This document shows positions 34,639 through 46,354 of a stretch of DNA of 64,000 bases, piece after piece. Every line of letters begins with the position of its first letter. The first letter of the stretch is position 1. The translations under genes and the position numbers were made by a program. Location: assembly GCA_902806565.1 (NCBI GenBank), contig CADCXA010000066.1, forward strand, positions 1,054,001-1,118,000, given 5' to 3'. Origin of the DNA: Hypoxylon rubiginosum (lineage: Eukaryota; Ascomycota; Sordariomycetes; Xylariales; Hypoxylaceae). The notes under the pieces are model-generated. The model searched no databases and was not told the origin of the DNA. It saw nothing but the letters and a program-made list of their open reading frames with translations.

Positions 34639-35816
34639 GTTGGTAATATAACACAAGACAAAGACGAATACGAATCTATCCTAGGTTTCAAACGTCGATA
34701 TCGTGAGTAGCACCTCACAGCACCAGCTTTGAACAGTGCCATCATCGAAAAAGGGGCAGCACAAATTATTCAACCGAAGATGAAAAAAATATCACTAAAA
34801 CGAGTACATCAAGCAAAGACGAAAGCTGTACATTTGGACGGATACTGTACACGCCAAGACAACAAGAGTAGAGCAATGGAGTCTGATAAACCGACCTGTC
34901 GAAATCATCGGAGTCATAATAGAGCATCTCCGTCGAAAACAACGCATCGATATTGAAGGTATTCACCTACCCGTCTTGCAGACGGGAGCGGCAGCACACG
35001 GATGGACGAGATAGCCTCAACCCCCTTATCCGATTGGTAACAAAAAATGGCTTCCATCAGCAAGACCCACATCACACTTCTGTCTGTTTGCGATTGATTG
35101 TGGAAATCCATCTCCAATGACGCATAAGCTATCCTAACACGGCAATCCACGCAGACGAAGCCTCAATAAAACCAAAAGGCGTTATGTCGGTTGCCGTTTT
35201 CCAGGCAGTGAAGAAGTTGCCTTAGTCGAAATCAGTTTAGTGCAAAAAAATTCAGCCGCAAAAGTTGGCCGCAGACGTTGCTATCCGTTCCGCAAGGCCG
35301 GCGTATCTCATATCGTTACACAGCAAACGGAAAGGATTGGTTCAGACAAATTCACCTTAGAACGCCGAGTTGGAGGCAACAATATAGGCAACACGGGATG
35401 CCTACAGACACCGACGATGCCAATACAGTCATCGCCGATGTCAATACGGACATCGCCGAAAACCCGAGCCTATCAGGTCGAGAAAATCCAAAACGGCTCC
35501 GAAATAAGGACCTCAACGAAGTCACTAAACAGTATAGGCAGCCATAATGCTATTATGCGGAAACAATTACCAATCGAGACAATAACACACAGTGACATGA
35601 ACTTTGAGAACCGATGGCGGCCATGGAAGCGCAATGTGTATATTAGGCACCTAAAATCCTCCACAACGAACTTATTCACAGCTTGCCAACCTCGACTCAA
35701 CTCACACACACTTTGCACACATCTTCAACACCATTGTACCATTCTTCAACACCATTCTACATCTCTTCCAAATCCCGAAGCCTTTCCAAGGAACCCGTTA
35801 CACGACATAATCTACG
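34639..35816. promoter_or_regulatory. Divergent promoter region between Rep-helicase and the third element gene
   Basis: About 1.2 kb separates the two divergent start codons. Overlapping frames here (for example 35240-35941 plus strand) lack family features and overlap the next gene, so I do not call them. Direct CACACTTTGCACACATCTTCAACACCATT-like C/A-rich leader sequence precedes the ATG at 35817, with ATTCTTCAACACCATT repeated at 35723-35755. The right half may contain the element's own 5' terminus if the third gene lies outside it. Confidence 0.4.
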
Positions 35817-37277
35817 ATGTCTTCCATTCCCAATACACCTACTCGCTCCCAGCACAGCAACACAAAAGCTGTCTCTGGATCAGGTCTCCATGTAAACTTC
35901 ACTACCGCAGTTGCCAGATTCGAAAAAATCCTCCGAGATGACCAGTATATCAAATTCGGCACTGCAATCATGACTGTCTGTGTCGTAGCATCCGGCGCTA
36001 TCACTTCTACCTCCCTCAACGTCAGGAAGTTCTTTTGTGAATCCCAAATGGTATTGACTGCTCACGTTTTTTCTATGGGGGACTCCCACTTCGATGAAGA
36101 CGAAGTAATCTCATTAGGTGGGAATCTTGCACCATGGGCATTCAAAACCGGACCAAGAGGGAACGTTGAATTTAATGACACTTGGCACACACTACTGGGG
36201 ACGTCGCTATCCAACATACAACGGTAAGCACTGACAACTCTAACAACCATATCATAAATCAACCTAACATAATAGACTACCAAACCTACAAATTGTAGAT
36301 ACAGATAGCGTTCCAATCCAAACAGAATTTATCGACTGTACCTTTTGGAGCCGGATCCGTACAACACCAGACCCTGCACTTCTACGAATAGTCCCAGACG
36401 ACCTCCAAGCTCTCCTCCAGAACGGTGCCTTCGCTGAAGTTCAATTCTACCTAAACCGAAGCAGCCAGACGCCAAACTTGCCCAAGACCGGTGTCTACCA
36501 CTTCTACGTTTACATATTCTTTGACGACTCCTCACGACGGAGACATTCATGGGTAGTGGACAAGACAACAAACAATGTAAGAATCAAAGACGAACAGTAC
36601 GTCTATTGTAGCGGCCGAATCCACGGACAACTTTCAACAGACTGCATCGAACAAGTAGGTAATGAACCTGGCTCCTCCGACGAGCATAAAGAGCGTTGCC
36701 CTATCCACGTCATAATACCCGGGGAAGATTTTCGTCCAGTGGGATCTCCAACCCAGTCCCAATCCTTCGCCCTGAACGCCTCCCCTTCCACATCTAACGG
36801 AAGCATTCGCGATAAACTTGCACAATCAATGAGGGCGTCCAAAAAACAAACTTCAGGTAGTCCCAAGAACAAACAACCTGAATATCCTGTCTTGCCTCAG
36901 ATACCTGAAAACTCAAAACAGAAGACCACAAGTCCTTTGAAGAAGCGGACCCATAACGAACAATCATCAATTTCAGACGCTGAAAAGGAAAAGATGTTTG
37001 ATTTGACGGAATTTGAGTCTAGTACCGAGGAAGATGATAACCTAACACCTGAAGGGCAAATCACGGACGAAGCCAATACGAGCGCAGAGGTTCCAAACGA
37101 CCAGGACAAAGGCAAAGGCAAAAATAGGTATGACACCCAAAAGTAGTAAAACCTACTAGCATTTAAAGAGTGATTTCCCTGACAGTTATATGTGATAGAG
37201 CTGACCCGATTCAAGATTCTTCTGGGGATGAAGAGGAACGGCGACTACGTAGCGGAAAGCGAAACAAGCGAGGCTAA
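35817..37277 (+). CDS. Element gene of unknown family, possible OB-fold-like protein, three exons
   Basis: Three exons fit in phase: 35817-36223, 36276-37127 and 37199-37277, giving 445 residues. The last exon is inferred from a GTATGA donor and a TAG acceptor, and adds a basic tail (RRLRSGKRNKRG) that looks like a nuclear signal. I do not recognise the family. Residues 1-250 look globular and rich in beta-type sequence, including FIDCTFWSRIRT, GVYHFYVYIFFDD and YVYCSGRIHG. The last of these recalls the closing strand of OB-fold single-strand-binding proteins. Residues 250-445 are disordered, rich in S, K, E and D. Some plant and animal Helitrons encode RPA-like proteins, so an ssDNA-binding accessory is a reasonable guess, but nothing proves it. 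The gene is divergent to Rep-helicase and lies within the inverted repeats. Confidence 0.7.
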
Positions 37278-37410
37278 CTAAAAGGCACAAGATAGCCATG
37301 ATGATTATGATATTTATGAGGTATATTTCTTATTAAATTTTGTCATAAGGCCAAATAAAAAGTGTGTATCTCAGAGTATGATTTCTTAGACACGTGATCG
37401 GATTTAACTT

Positions 37411-37426
37411 TCCGTAAACTCCGGGC
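37411..37426 (-). repeat. Right 16-bp terminal inverted repeat
   Basis: TCCGTAAACTCCGGGC is the exact complement of 25362-25377. It lies 134 bases after the stop of the third element gene and is followed outward by TACTGTGCCGCCC. The outward sequence differs from that on the left, as expected if the repeat marks the element edge. Confidence 0.65.
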
Positions 37427-38585
37427 TACTGTGCCGCCCAGGGGGTGGCCTTGCAATGAGAAGGTTAGTGCCTAGGCTCAGGGGCGAATTGCTGTCTTAC
37501 CCCTTATTTGCATAAGATTATACTTTAGGTACATACTTAAGGACATCAGATACAATGCTTGAATGGCTACAATATCTTAAACCTACATAAGGAGTATTAT
37601 ACACTTTGGCCTTTGCACGTGTTAAATATAATATATGTGCTAGGTATAGGTACCTGTCAAGTTAGCTCACCGCCCGCAATCTTTCTTCCCACCGTGCACA
37701 CCTCTATTTTTTATGCAATTGACTCCAGTGCGGTAGCGTCTCGAGAAAATAATAGAAGGTTCCTTTGGTTGATCAAGACTTCAGACTCACGGCTCACTTC
37801 GATACCTGGACTCAACCAAGTCAACTCAATACGCACTGATTCTTCTTTCTTTCTCTCAAGTGACCAGGTCAGATTTGTGAAAGACGCAAGTGGCAGCAAT
37901 ACAAACAGATAGGTATACATATACACGGTACAATACACGCAAGTAACAGTAACTTGAAACCCCTCTAACGCGTTGCTCAGGTCAAGGTCTCTTCTAGCAA
38001 ATTCGTCACTTTCTGGTTCTGGTTACCCTAGTACCTCTTACCTATTGATTTTGGAGGGGGTTTGCCGGCTCGTGGCTCGTGATTGTCAACAAAATAAAAA
38101 GGGACCCGCTGCATCACTCCGCCTACCTCGTTAGGTTTATTAGGGAACCAGAGAAAAAAAAAACCGTCGCTACTGGCGCAGACCTTGCAGACCTTCTGCC
38201 TATCCACAGACGAACTTCTGCAATTCTGCATTCTGCTTTTTTTTCTCTCGTCTTTTTCTTCCCAAAACCTTTTCTTTTTCTGGAGTTGTCGACTACCTTA
38301 ACTCATAACAGTCCCTTTGCTGTCGGCTCTCAGCCTTAATCACGTCCAAAGAAAAGCATTCTCTTTTTTTGCTAGGCTGCACTACTTTACAAGCACACTT
38401 GGACTTTTCTGTCCGCCACGAAACAAACCCCCCCTTCTTAAATCTACCTAGGTACCCTCTACCTACACCACTACACCACTACACCACTACACTACACCAC
38501 AACTAAACCACCTCAACCTTGAAATCCGACAACCTGGATTCTACATAACAAACCCCAAAGACAAAAGATCTGTTGCGCAGACAAG
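37427..38585. promoter_or_regulatory. KAP95 upstream region
   Basis: No gene over 1.16 kb. The 350 bases before the ATG are rich in CT and then CA tracts (ACTACACCACTACACCACTACAC at about 38465-38492), a usual leader composition in filamentous fungi. A TACCTAGGTA palindrome sits at 38446-38455. Confidence 0.45.
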
Positions 38586-41500
38586 ATGGCTGACAACAGT
38601 GATATCAACACTGTTCTCAGCAACTCGCTGGCCTCAGGTAAGTCATTTCTTTCCATTTCGCATGCTCGTGCCCTCTTCCTACATATCATATTATTTTCTC
38701 GAGCTCTATACTGACCTGAATTCCCCCCTCTTCTTAGACGCGGCTACGCGAACTGGCGCCGAGCAACAGCTTACCCAAGCTGCTGAAAACAATTTTGTAA
38801 GTCCATCGCGATGCTTTTGACACCGTGACCGACTTTGCAATTACTAACCTGTCGCGCTTTGTCTTTAGCCTCTGTATTTAGCAACACTTGTTCAGTCCCT
38901 CGCGGACGAGACTGCCCAGGGCACCATCAGAGTCGCTGCGGGTCTCGCTTTAAAGAACGCCTTCAGCGCCCGCGAATTCCCTCGTCAGCGCGAACTGCAG
39001 GCCAAATGGCTGCAGCAGACGGATCAAGAAACAAAGACTCGCGTCAAGGAGCTTGCCATACAAACTCTCTCATCTAGCAATTCGCAAGCCGGCCAGGCCG
39101 CCGCCCAGGTTATAGCCTCTATTGCCAGCATCGAGCTCCCCAGAAACCAATGGCCCGATCTCCTACAAGTCTTGGTTCAGAACGTTAGCGCTGGCGAGCC
39201 TCATCAGAAGCAGGCTTCCTTGACGTGTATAGGATACATCTGCGAAAGCCAGGATGCCGAGCTGCGAACCTCGCTGATTGGACATTCTAATGCCATTCTG
39301 ACGGCAGTCGTACAGGGCGCTCGCAAAGAAGAGACGAATCTAGAAGTGCGACATTCTGCGATAACTGCGCTTGGTGACTCCCTCGAGTTTGTTGGTAACA
39401 ACTTCAAACATGAAGGCGAGCGCAACTACATTATGCAGGTGGTTTGCGAGGCAACCCAGGCAGATGATGCGCGCATACAACAGGGTGCCTTTGGCTGTCT
39501 CAACCGCATAATGTCTCTCTACTACGAGAACATGCGCTACTATATGGAGAAGGCACTGTTTGGTCTGACGATCCTGGGCATGAAGAATGATGATGAGGAT
39601 GTCGCGAAACTCGCTGTCGAGTTCTGGAGTACCGTGTGCGAGGAGGAAATTAACATTGAGGAAGATAATGTCCAGGTATGTTGTTTTGACCTTGATGAAA
39701 TGAATACGAGACTGACAGAAAGATTTGCATAGGTCGAAACCGCCGATCAGATGCGTCCCTTCTACAACTTCGCCCGTGTTGCGACTAATGAGGTCGTGCC
39801 CACCTTACTGCAACTACTTACCAAGCAGGACGAAGATGCTACGGACGACGAATACAACGTGTCGCGAGCCGCATATCAATGCCTCCAACTTTACGCCCAA
39901 GCTGTCGGGCCAAATATCATTGCGCCGGTTATTGCCTTCGTCGAGCAGCACCTCCGATCCGACGATTGGCATTTCCGAGAAGCCGCTGTAGCCGCCTTCG
40001 GAGCCATTATGGAAGGCCCCGACGAGAAGGTCCTCGAGCCTATAATCAAGCAGGCCCTGCCTATCTTGATCACAATGATGGAGGATAGCTCAACTTTTGT
40101 CAAAGATTCAACGGCCTACGCCTTAGGTCGTATCACCGAAGCTTGCTCGCAAGCTATTGATCCCAACACGCACCTGGATCCTCTGATTCGATCGCTATTT
40201 GCCGGCGTCCACGATTCCAAGATGGCAGCATCCTGCTGTTGGGCACTAATGAACCTAGCGGAGCGCTTCTCGGGTGATTTCGATGCGGCTTCGAACCCCC
40301 TTACGCCTCACTTTAACCAGAGTGTCCAAACTCTCCTCACTGTGACTTCACAAGCTGGCGCAGAGACCGCCGTTCGCACCACTTCTTACGAAGTTCTCGG
40401 CGCATTTGTCCAGCATGCGGCGACGGATAGTTTCCCGTCGATTGCGCAACTGTCTGATGTTATCATCAAGCGACTCGAAGACACTATCCCTATGCAGAGC
40501 CAAGTTGTCAGTATAGAAGATAGGATCGCTTTGGAAGAGATGCAGACAAGTTTGAGCACTGTTCTCCAGGCCATCATCCAGCGACTGGAGAAGGAAATCT
40601 CTCCCCAGGGAGACAGGATTATGCATGTCTCTCTCCAGATCCTCGGTATGGTCGGTGCCAAGTCCAGCGTGCCCGAGTCGATCTTCGCTACGATCAGCGG
40701 ACTGGCGAATGCTATGGAAGACGAATTCGTGAAGTACATGGATGCGTTCTCGCCTTTCCTCTACAATGCACTGGCGAACCAGGAGGAACCCGCTCTTTGC
40801 TCTATGGCTATCGGTCTTGTTAGCGACATCACTCGATCCATGGGCGAACGCAGCCAACCTTACTGCGATAATTTTATGAATTATCTTTTGAATAATCTTA
40901 GGGTTTGTTTTTTTCCAATCTCCTGCTTCTGATTTATTATTACATATAGCACGTTTATGTGTTGGGTTATCATCAACCAGATTTAGTAACTGACAAGATC
41001 CTTACAGAGCCAAACGCTTTCGAACCAGTTTAAGCCGGCCATCCTTCAATGCTTTGGTGACATAGCCAATGCTATTGGTGGCCACTTCGAGACTTATCTG
41101 TCCGTCGTTGCTCAAGTCCTGCAGCAGGCCGCGACCGTCACCGCTGCTCCTGACGGCTCCTACGAGCTCTATGATTATGTCATCTCTTTGCGAGAAGGAA
41201 TTATGGACGCTTGGGGTGGCATCATCGGTGCTATGAAGATAAGCCACAAAGGTAAGTAACCTTGGAAGAACATTGGAAATACAATACTAACCATCGGGAC
41301 AGCCCCAGCGCTTGAGCCATATGTGCAGTCAATCTTCCAGCTGCTGAATATTATCTCCCAAGATATGAACCGCAGCGAGTCTCTCATGCGATCGTGTATG
41401 GGTGTGATCGGGTAAGAATATCGTCTTCACTTTCAAGTACAAGCGCTGACAAACGAAATAGTGACCTAGCTGATGCTTTCCCCAATGGCGAGCTTGCTGA

Positions 41501-41651
41501 GGCATTCAGACAGGACTGGGTTACAGCGATGATCAAGGAAACCAAAACGAACCGCGATTTCCAGTCACGCACCCTTGAAACAGCTCGATGGGCAAGAGAG
41601 CAAGTCAAACGACAACTCGGCGGCAGCACGTCTGTCATGCAGCAGACATGA
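38586..41651 (+). CDS. KAP95: Importin subunit beta-1 (Kap95), seven exons
   Basis: This karyopherin carries importin-alpha/NLS cargo through nuclear pores and is released by Ran-GTP. Seven exons close in phase: 38586-38637, 38738-38796, 38869-39675, 39733-40902, 41008-41251, 41303-41411 and 41462-41651, giving 876 residues, typical for Kap95. The importin-beta N-terminal (Ran-binding) domain runs about residues 22-105, including AAGLALKNAFSAREFPRQRE. HEAT repeats fill the rest, with recognisable importin-beta segments HKQASLTCIGYICESQD-like, VAAFGAIMEGPDEKVLEPII, DSTAYALGRITEACSQAI and MAASCCWALMNLAERF. The ATG at 38586 follows a pyrimidine-rich leader and ACAAG. An essential housekeeping gene right outside the element suggests the insertion is tolerated in its promoter-distal DNA. 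Confidence 0.95.
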
Positions 41652-43226
41652 ACGTGGTATTCAATCGCTTCTAGTCACCAGCCCCATTCACGTCACCGCA
41701 TCATCACGCGTCACGACACACGATCCTCCCGACAAGCAAGTCCGACCCAGGTCCGGCCTTGCATGCAAAGTTCGGAGGCGAACCCAGCAGCACCAAACCC
41801 CTAGCACCAAGATCCCCTACCAGATCCCCTCCCCCTCCCCCTTATTCGACACCCTACACTGAACGAGACCCATGTATATAAATCCCTCCTTCGCTACCTT
41901 AGTAATCCAATACCCCCTTAACAATTTTACCTATGGAAACCCCATACCCTCTTAACACACACTCCCCGCCGCACATCCCTACATTTGCTGAGTTTTCCTT
42001 CGGTTTGGACTGCAAAGCCATCATGGAGATATGTCTAGTCCCTTTAGAGAAGATCACGTCATGTACGCCCCTTTCTTCGGGTGGGGCCACGAAGTCATGT
42101 AAAGGAGAGGTGAAGAAAAGCATAGTGGACGTATGCCAGGAGAGGCCGAATGGGCCTAAACGTACTCTTACCCGTGGTATGTCAGTTCAAGTGAATGGAC
42201 ATTAAAAAAGCCCGTTGGAAGTTCGGCCGAGTCCGAGTCTTTCTAGGTCTACATGGTGGATTCTAGCAGCCGGCGAGCACGTACTTTCGCGGTGGTTTTT
42301 TTTGGCAAGGATAACAGAGTTTGCGGGTTGGTCGTCCACCAGTCTGGATTCAACTATGTGCCTTACCATACTCCCCGGGCAAAGAGAATCGGCGATGTGT
42401 ATGGTTGGTAGATTGAGCTGATATTAAATAAAAGCCCCGTCTATCTATAATTTACTCCTTGATTCTGTGTCTCGTGTTACTTAAGACTACAATACCACGG
42501 ATGTGAATGGACGACTTGTTGCATCGAGCCGGAGACGAATTGCGTGAGATTCTAGGTATAGATGATGATAGGCCCGTGTCAAGTGCACACACATTGTTGA
42601 ATTCCATCTCTTATGCCCTACCGTCAGATCGTTTAATCACTTGGACTTCATCTAAAAGGGATCGCCACCGGCTTATCCCGCAAGAAATACGCCCGGCAGC
42701 GTGGCAAGAGTGAATCCACTGTTTGTAGGTGCATTAGATATATACAGCCAGGCAGCCAGGCAGCCTACCTATGAACAGGTAGCCGTAGATGTTTTGGTAG
42801 AGGAACATATACATGTGTCGTGTGACGATTTTCAGCCCAGAAACCAGTCTCTTTCTCTCTTTCTTAACCCATACCCAGCTAGAGAAACCTGCCCACCAAA
42901 CCTAATGCGGGTAGCCAACATGAAACCATCCATCTCTTTTCCCACAGTCCTTACTTGATACAAAAGGAACGCCGATGCTCGATAAACACTAATGTATAAA
43001 GTTTGGCGAATAAATAAGAAAATGATAGAATGCACACTTGAGAGTACCTACCTACTCAAGTAACCAATCCTTAGGTACTTTTTGCTTGTCGTAGATGCAA
43101 AGTCGTAATGTCGTAACAGATACGTGTATATATACTTTTTATAGCAAGCAGGCTAGCTAGCTAGCTAGCTAGTGGTATGTCCACGATGATTATCGGCGCG
43201 AAGTTTTTTTCTTCTTTTGGACGTCT
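41652..43226. other. Intergenic between convergent KAP95 and transcription factor gene
   Basis: The two flanking genes converge, so this is 3' flanking DNA. No gene recognised. A CTAG microsatellite (five units) lies at 43152-43172, and a CAGGCAGC doublet at 42750-42764. Confidence 0.5.
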
Positions 43227-46200
43227 TCAGTGCTGCGGCAGGTAGCTCGGTATGTCGTACGCGCCGTACATGACGCCCGTCGTCCACTGGCCCCCGCCCC
43301 CGTCCACCAGCATCTGCAGGTTACTGTCGAACCCGTCGTTCAGCGACGCCGGCGCCGGTGCCGCGTACTCTGGGTAGTACGCCGCGGGTTGTTCTGGGCG
43401 TTGATGCTGATGTTGGTGGTGATGTTGGTGGTGGTGATGCTGCTGGTATGGATCCATCCCTTGTGGAGGAGGAGGTGGTGGTGGCTGGGCCGACGGCGTC
43501 TGGTGCGACGCTTCTACTAGCATGTCGAGCCCCCCTTGAGGGTACACGGGATGGTGCGGGTAGCCCTGTTGGTGGGGAGGCTGCGGCTGCGGTTGGGGTG
43601 CTGCCGGTAGTTGCTGCTGGTGCTGGGGTTGGGATTGATGGTGTACAGCGGTAGCAGCCCCGTACGGCGCCTGCGAGAGCGGCGGCAGACACACGGGCTG
43701 CGCGTAGCCGGGCTGGGTCTGCTGGAGCGGCGCGAGGCGATGCGGCTCAGGACCCTTTGCTCCAACCGCTGGCGGCTGCTGCGGCTGTCCGCGCTCTTCC
43801 GCCGTCGGCGGCGTGAACCGCGACCGGCTGAAGCTTACGGCGGCGTCGGATCGTACGCCGCTCGTAGTCGTGCGGGGGTGCATCACGCTGAGGGCGTAGG
43901 GTTGAGGCTCTTTCTGTGGACACGGTTAGAATCTCGATACGTATGAAAGTTAGGTGTTGGTGGTTGGGTCAGCTTACTCCGTCGGTCATGGTGCCGAGCT
44001 GGAACGAGATGCGCTTCGGGTTCGGATCCTTGTACCACTTCTCCAAGCCGTTGCACCACGTCTCGGCTAGCGGCCACGCCTTCTGGCATTCTCTTAGGAC
44101 GGTGACGATGCGGGTATACATGGTGCGGCCTTCGGCCTGTATCGTCTCGAGATTCTGTCCCGCGTGATGAGCTTCCACTAGGTAGTCTAGTCAGCGGTGC
44201 TCCAGAGTAGTGAGATGGACGCTTGGCTTAGGGGGAAAAGGAGAAAAAAGGGGGAAGTCTTACGTTGGGGAAATTTGCATAATTACGATGACAGTAATCC
44301 GCAGCCATAGATGATGAACCCCTATACAGGTTTAATAATCATTCTTATCCCAATTATAGAGATATGAGTTTAACTCACTGCCATCTGAGAACCAACTCTT
44401 CCGATTTCGACGCCATCTTCGTAATGAGCCTCGATCTGCGAGTATAGCTTCCTGACGTTGAAGAACAACTCCGCCGCCATATCTTTATAGAACTTGACCT
44501 CGGGGTTCGAAGGGTTCCCCTGCGCATGCCGTATCATACTGCGATGGATATTTAGCAATTTTCGTGCTCCAGCAGGAATCATACGTACTCTTCCATATAC
44601 TCCTTGCGCAGCACGATGTGGCAAAGCCGGATGCAACCGGTAAGACCTAGATACGACTTCAGCTTCCACGTTAGCTGCCTTTTTCCGAAACACCTCGAGC
44701 AGCGTGCATCCTCACCAGGTCCTCGGCGTAATATCTATACCCGCTCAGCATGATCTTATTAAAAGTGTGCTCGCTGGGCAGGTTCTGCTCGAAGTCGAGG
44801 AGCCGGCGCTTGAGCTTGGCGTACTCGCCGCCGCCGTCGCTGGGCCGGCCGCACTTGCGGTTGAAGAGCACGCGGCGCGCGACGATGCCCCACAGGTTGT
44901 GCGCCTGCATCAGCGACGCGAACAGCGACCGCGGCCGCAGGCTCGTCAGGCGCGGGTCCTGCACCGCCGGCGGCGTGCCGTCGAGCGCCGCCCGCTGCTC
45001 CGGGATCTTGCCCGCCTCGAACTCCGCCTCGTCGCTGGGCAGCAGCGCGGTGATGTCGCCGGGTGCCAGGGACAGCGGCTTGTACGGGCCGGAGGAAAGG
45101 TTGTCTTGGCCTGGAGGTCTGGTTAGGAGATATGAAGTTCTCATGACTGATTTTCCAGTCTAGCTTACTATGTAGCATCCACTACAGGTTTAGGAGTCAG
45201 CAGATTGATCTATGATCCGCAAGTCGCTTTATTAAAGGCAATAAGTCGGGGCAATCTCAATGAAATGATGGCAAACTTACGAATGTGCGTCTAGCGGACT
45301 CGGCCCGCACCCGGTGCTCCACGGGCGACTGCGACGTGATGGGGCTGTAGGCCTCCTCGCGATGGAGCCGCATGAGGGCAGCCATCCTGAAAGCGATTCC
45401 TGCGCTGATCTTTTGTCAAAGTGTGAGAAATACCGGGTTTTTTTCTTATATAAAACGCGTTTTCGCTTCGAAAAATTCAAGGGAGTTCATTCTTACGTAG
45501 CTTGTGTTGGACTTGCCGCTCCCCTGCTCGGCGATGCTCAGCAGGTAGAAGGCCTGGCAGCGCTCGAGTGTGGGCTGCTGGTAGAGCTCGTGGATGGAGA
45601 GGCACTGGGCCTTGTGCATGAACTCGGTCGCCGCCTTCAGCCCGTCCCCGTACGCCTCGATCATGGCCTTGTTGAACCGGGACGAGATGGCGAGGATGCT
45701 TAGGAGCAAGAACACGCTCATGGACGACGGGTTGTCTTGGACCTGTTTCGGGAACCGCTTCTTGGGGATGAAGCCTAGCTGGTAGTAGTTCCTGGTGAAG
45801 GTGTTGATGCCGTCGACGACGACGTCGACCCCCGGAAGCAGGTCCCACTCGTTCTCCAGCTTGAGGGGCCGGTAGTCTGCGAGAGCCTTGTGCACCAAGC
45901 CCGGGGAAGAAGGCGGCTCTCTCTTCACTTTGGTGTCGCCTTTCGGCTTCTTGGAGACTCTCAGGCGTGGGTGCCGGAATTGCCGGTCCTCGTCCATGTC
46001 GCCCCGAGTAGGGAAGACACTAGAGAAGAGTCAGCTTAGGGAGACGTATATACAAGTTCAAGATTTGAGACTCGAATACCATTCTTCAGGCACATTGGCT
46101 TCTAAGCATGATTTACAAGGGGCTGCTTTATCGTGTAGACATTTGCTACGCATCCGCCGACATCTAACGACAATATTTAGCGAGGGTTACGTGCAGTGGT

Positions 46201-46354
46201 TCAAGGGGGCCAAGACATGATCACGATACCTTCGGCACGCAATGGGGGCGCGACGCTTGATAGGCGGCGCATTCGGGTCCGAGTTGGCGGCTACGGAGGA
46301 TGGAGTCGGAGACGAAGGAGACGTGGTCTCGGAGTCTGGTAACAGGGCCGCCAT
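43227..46354 (-). CDS. Zn(II)2Cys6 transcription factor, about 11 exons incl. 13-nt microexon
   Basis: This is a fungal-specific regulator of about 800 residues. Exons traced in phase are 46354-46230, 46163-46080, 46019-45497, 45409-45281, 45181-45169 (13 nt), 45110-44716, 44662-44589 and 44538-44379, then 44177-43978 and 43913-43227. The junction between 44379 and 44177, with a possible small exon at 44328-44295, is not resolved. The zinc cluster is split by intron 1 and reads ACRRCRRMRSKC, then APCKSC and PEEC. A fungal-specific TF region follows (SRFNKAMIEAYGDGLKAATE, YISAGIAFRMAALMRLHREE), and the C-terminus is P/Q/H-rich, a probable activation domain. The ATG at 46354 gives a 36-residue lead before the cluster. 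Target pathway cannot be told. Confidence 0.85.
45169..45181 (-). other. 13-nt microexon of the Zn2Cys6 gene
   Basis: TGGATGCTACATA is flanked by a TGTAG acceptor upstream and GTAAGC donor downstream. Including it joins RRTF to WMLHSQDNLSSGPYKPLS in phase; skipping it breaks the frame by one base. This phase constraint is the main evidence that it is real. Confidence 0.7.

Larger units (their letters stand above)
25362..37426. mobile_element. Putative 12-kb Helitron-like element bounded by 16-bp inverted repeats
   Basis: A perfect 16-bp inverted repeat, GCCCGGAGTTTACGGA at 25362-25377 and its complement at 37411-37426, encloses an HNH-nuclease gene, a full-length Helitron Rep-helicase gene and a third gene of unknown family. 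All three have clean splice sites and no stops, so the unit looks recent. Classical Helitrons lack terminal inverted repeats and end in TC/CTRR. Helitron2/Helentron-type elements do carry short terminal inverted repeats, which makes this arrangement credible, but it is inference. I see no obvious target duplication: flanks are ATT on the left and TAC on the right. The HNH gene and the third gene could also be neighbours that happen to lie inside. Confidence 0.5.

Noticed and set aside
35240..35941. 233-codon plus-strand frame between Rep-helicase and the third element gene
   Set aside because: It overlaps the clearly spliced gene starting at 35817 in another phase, and its composition shows no domain.
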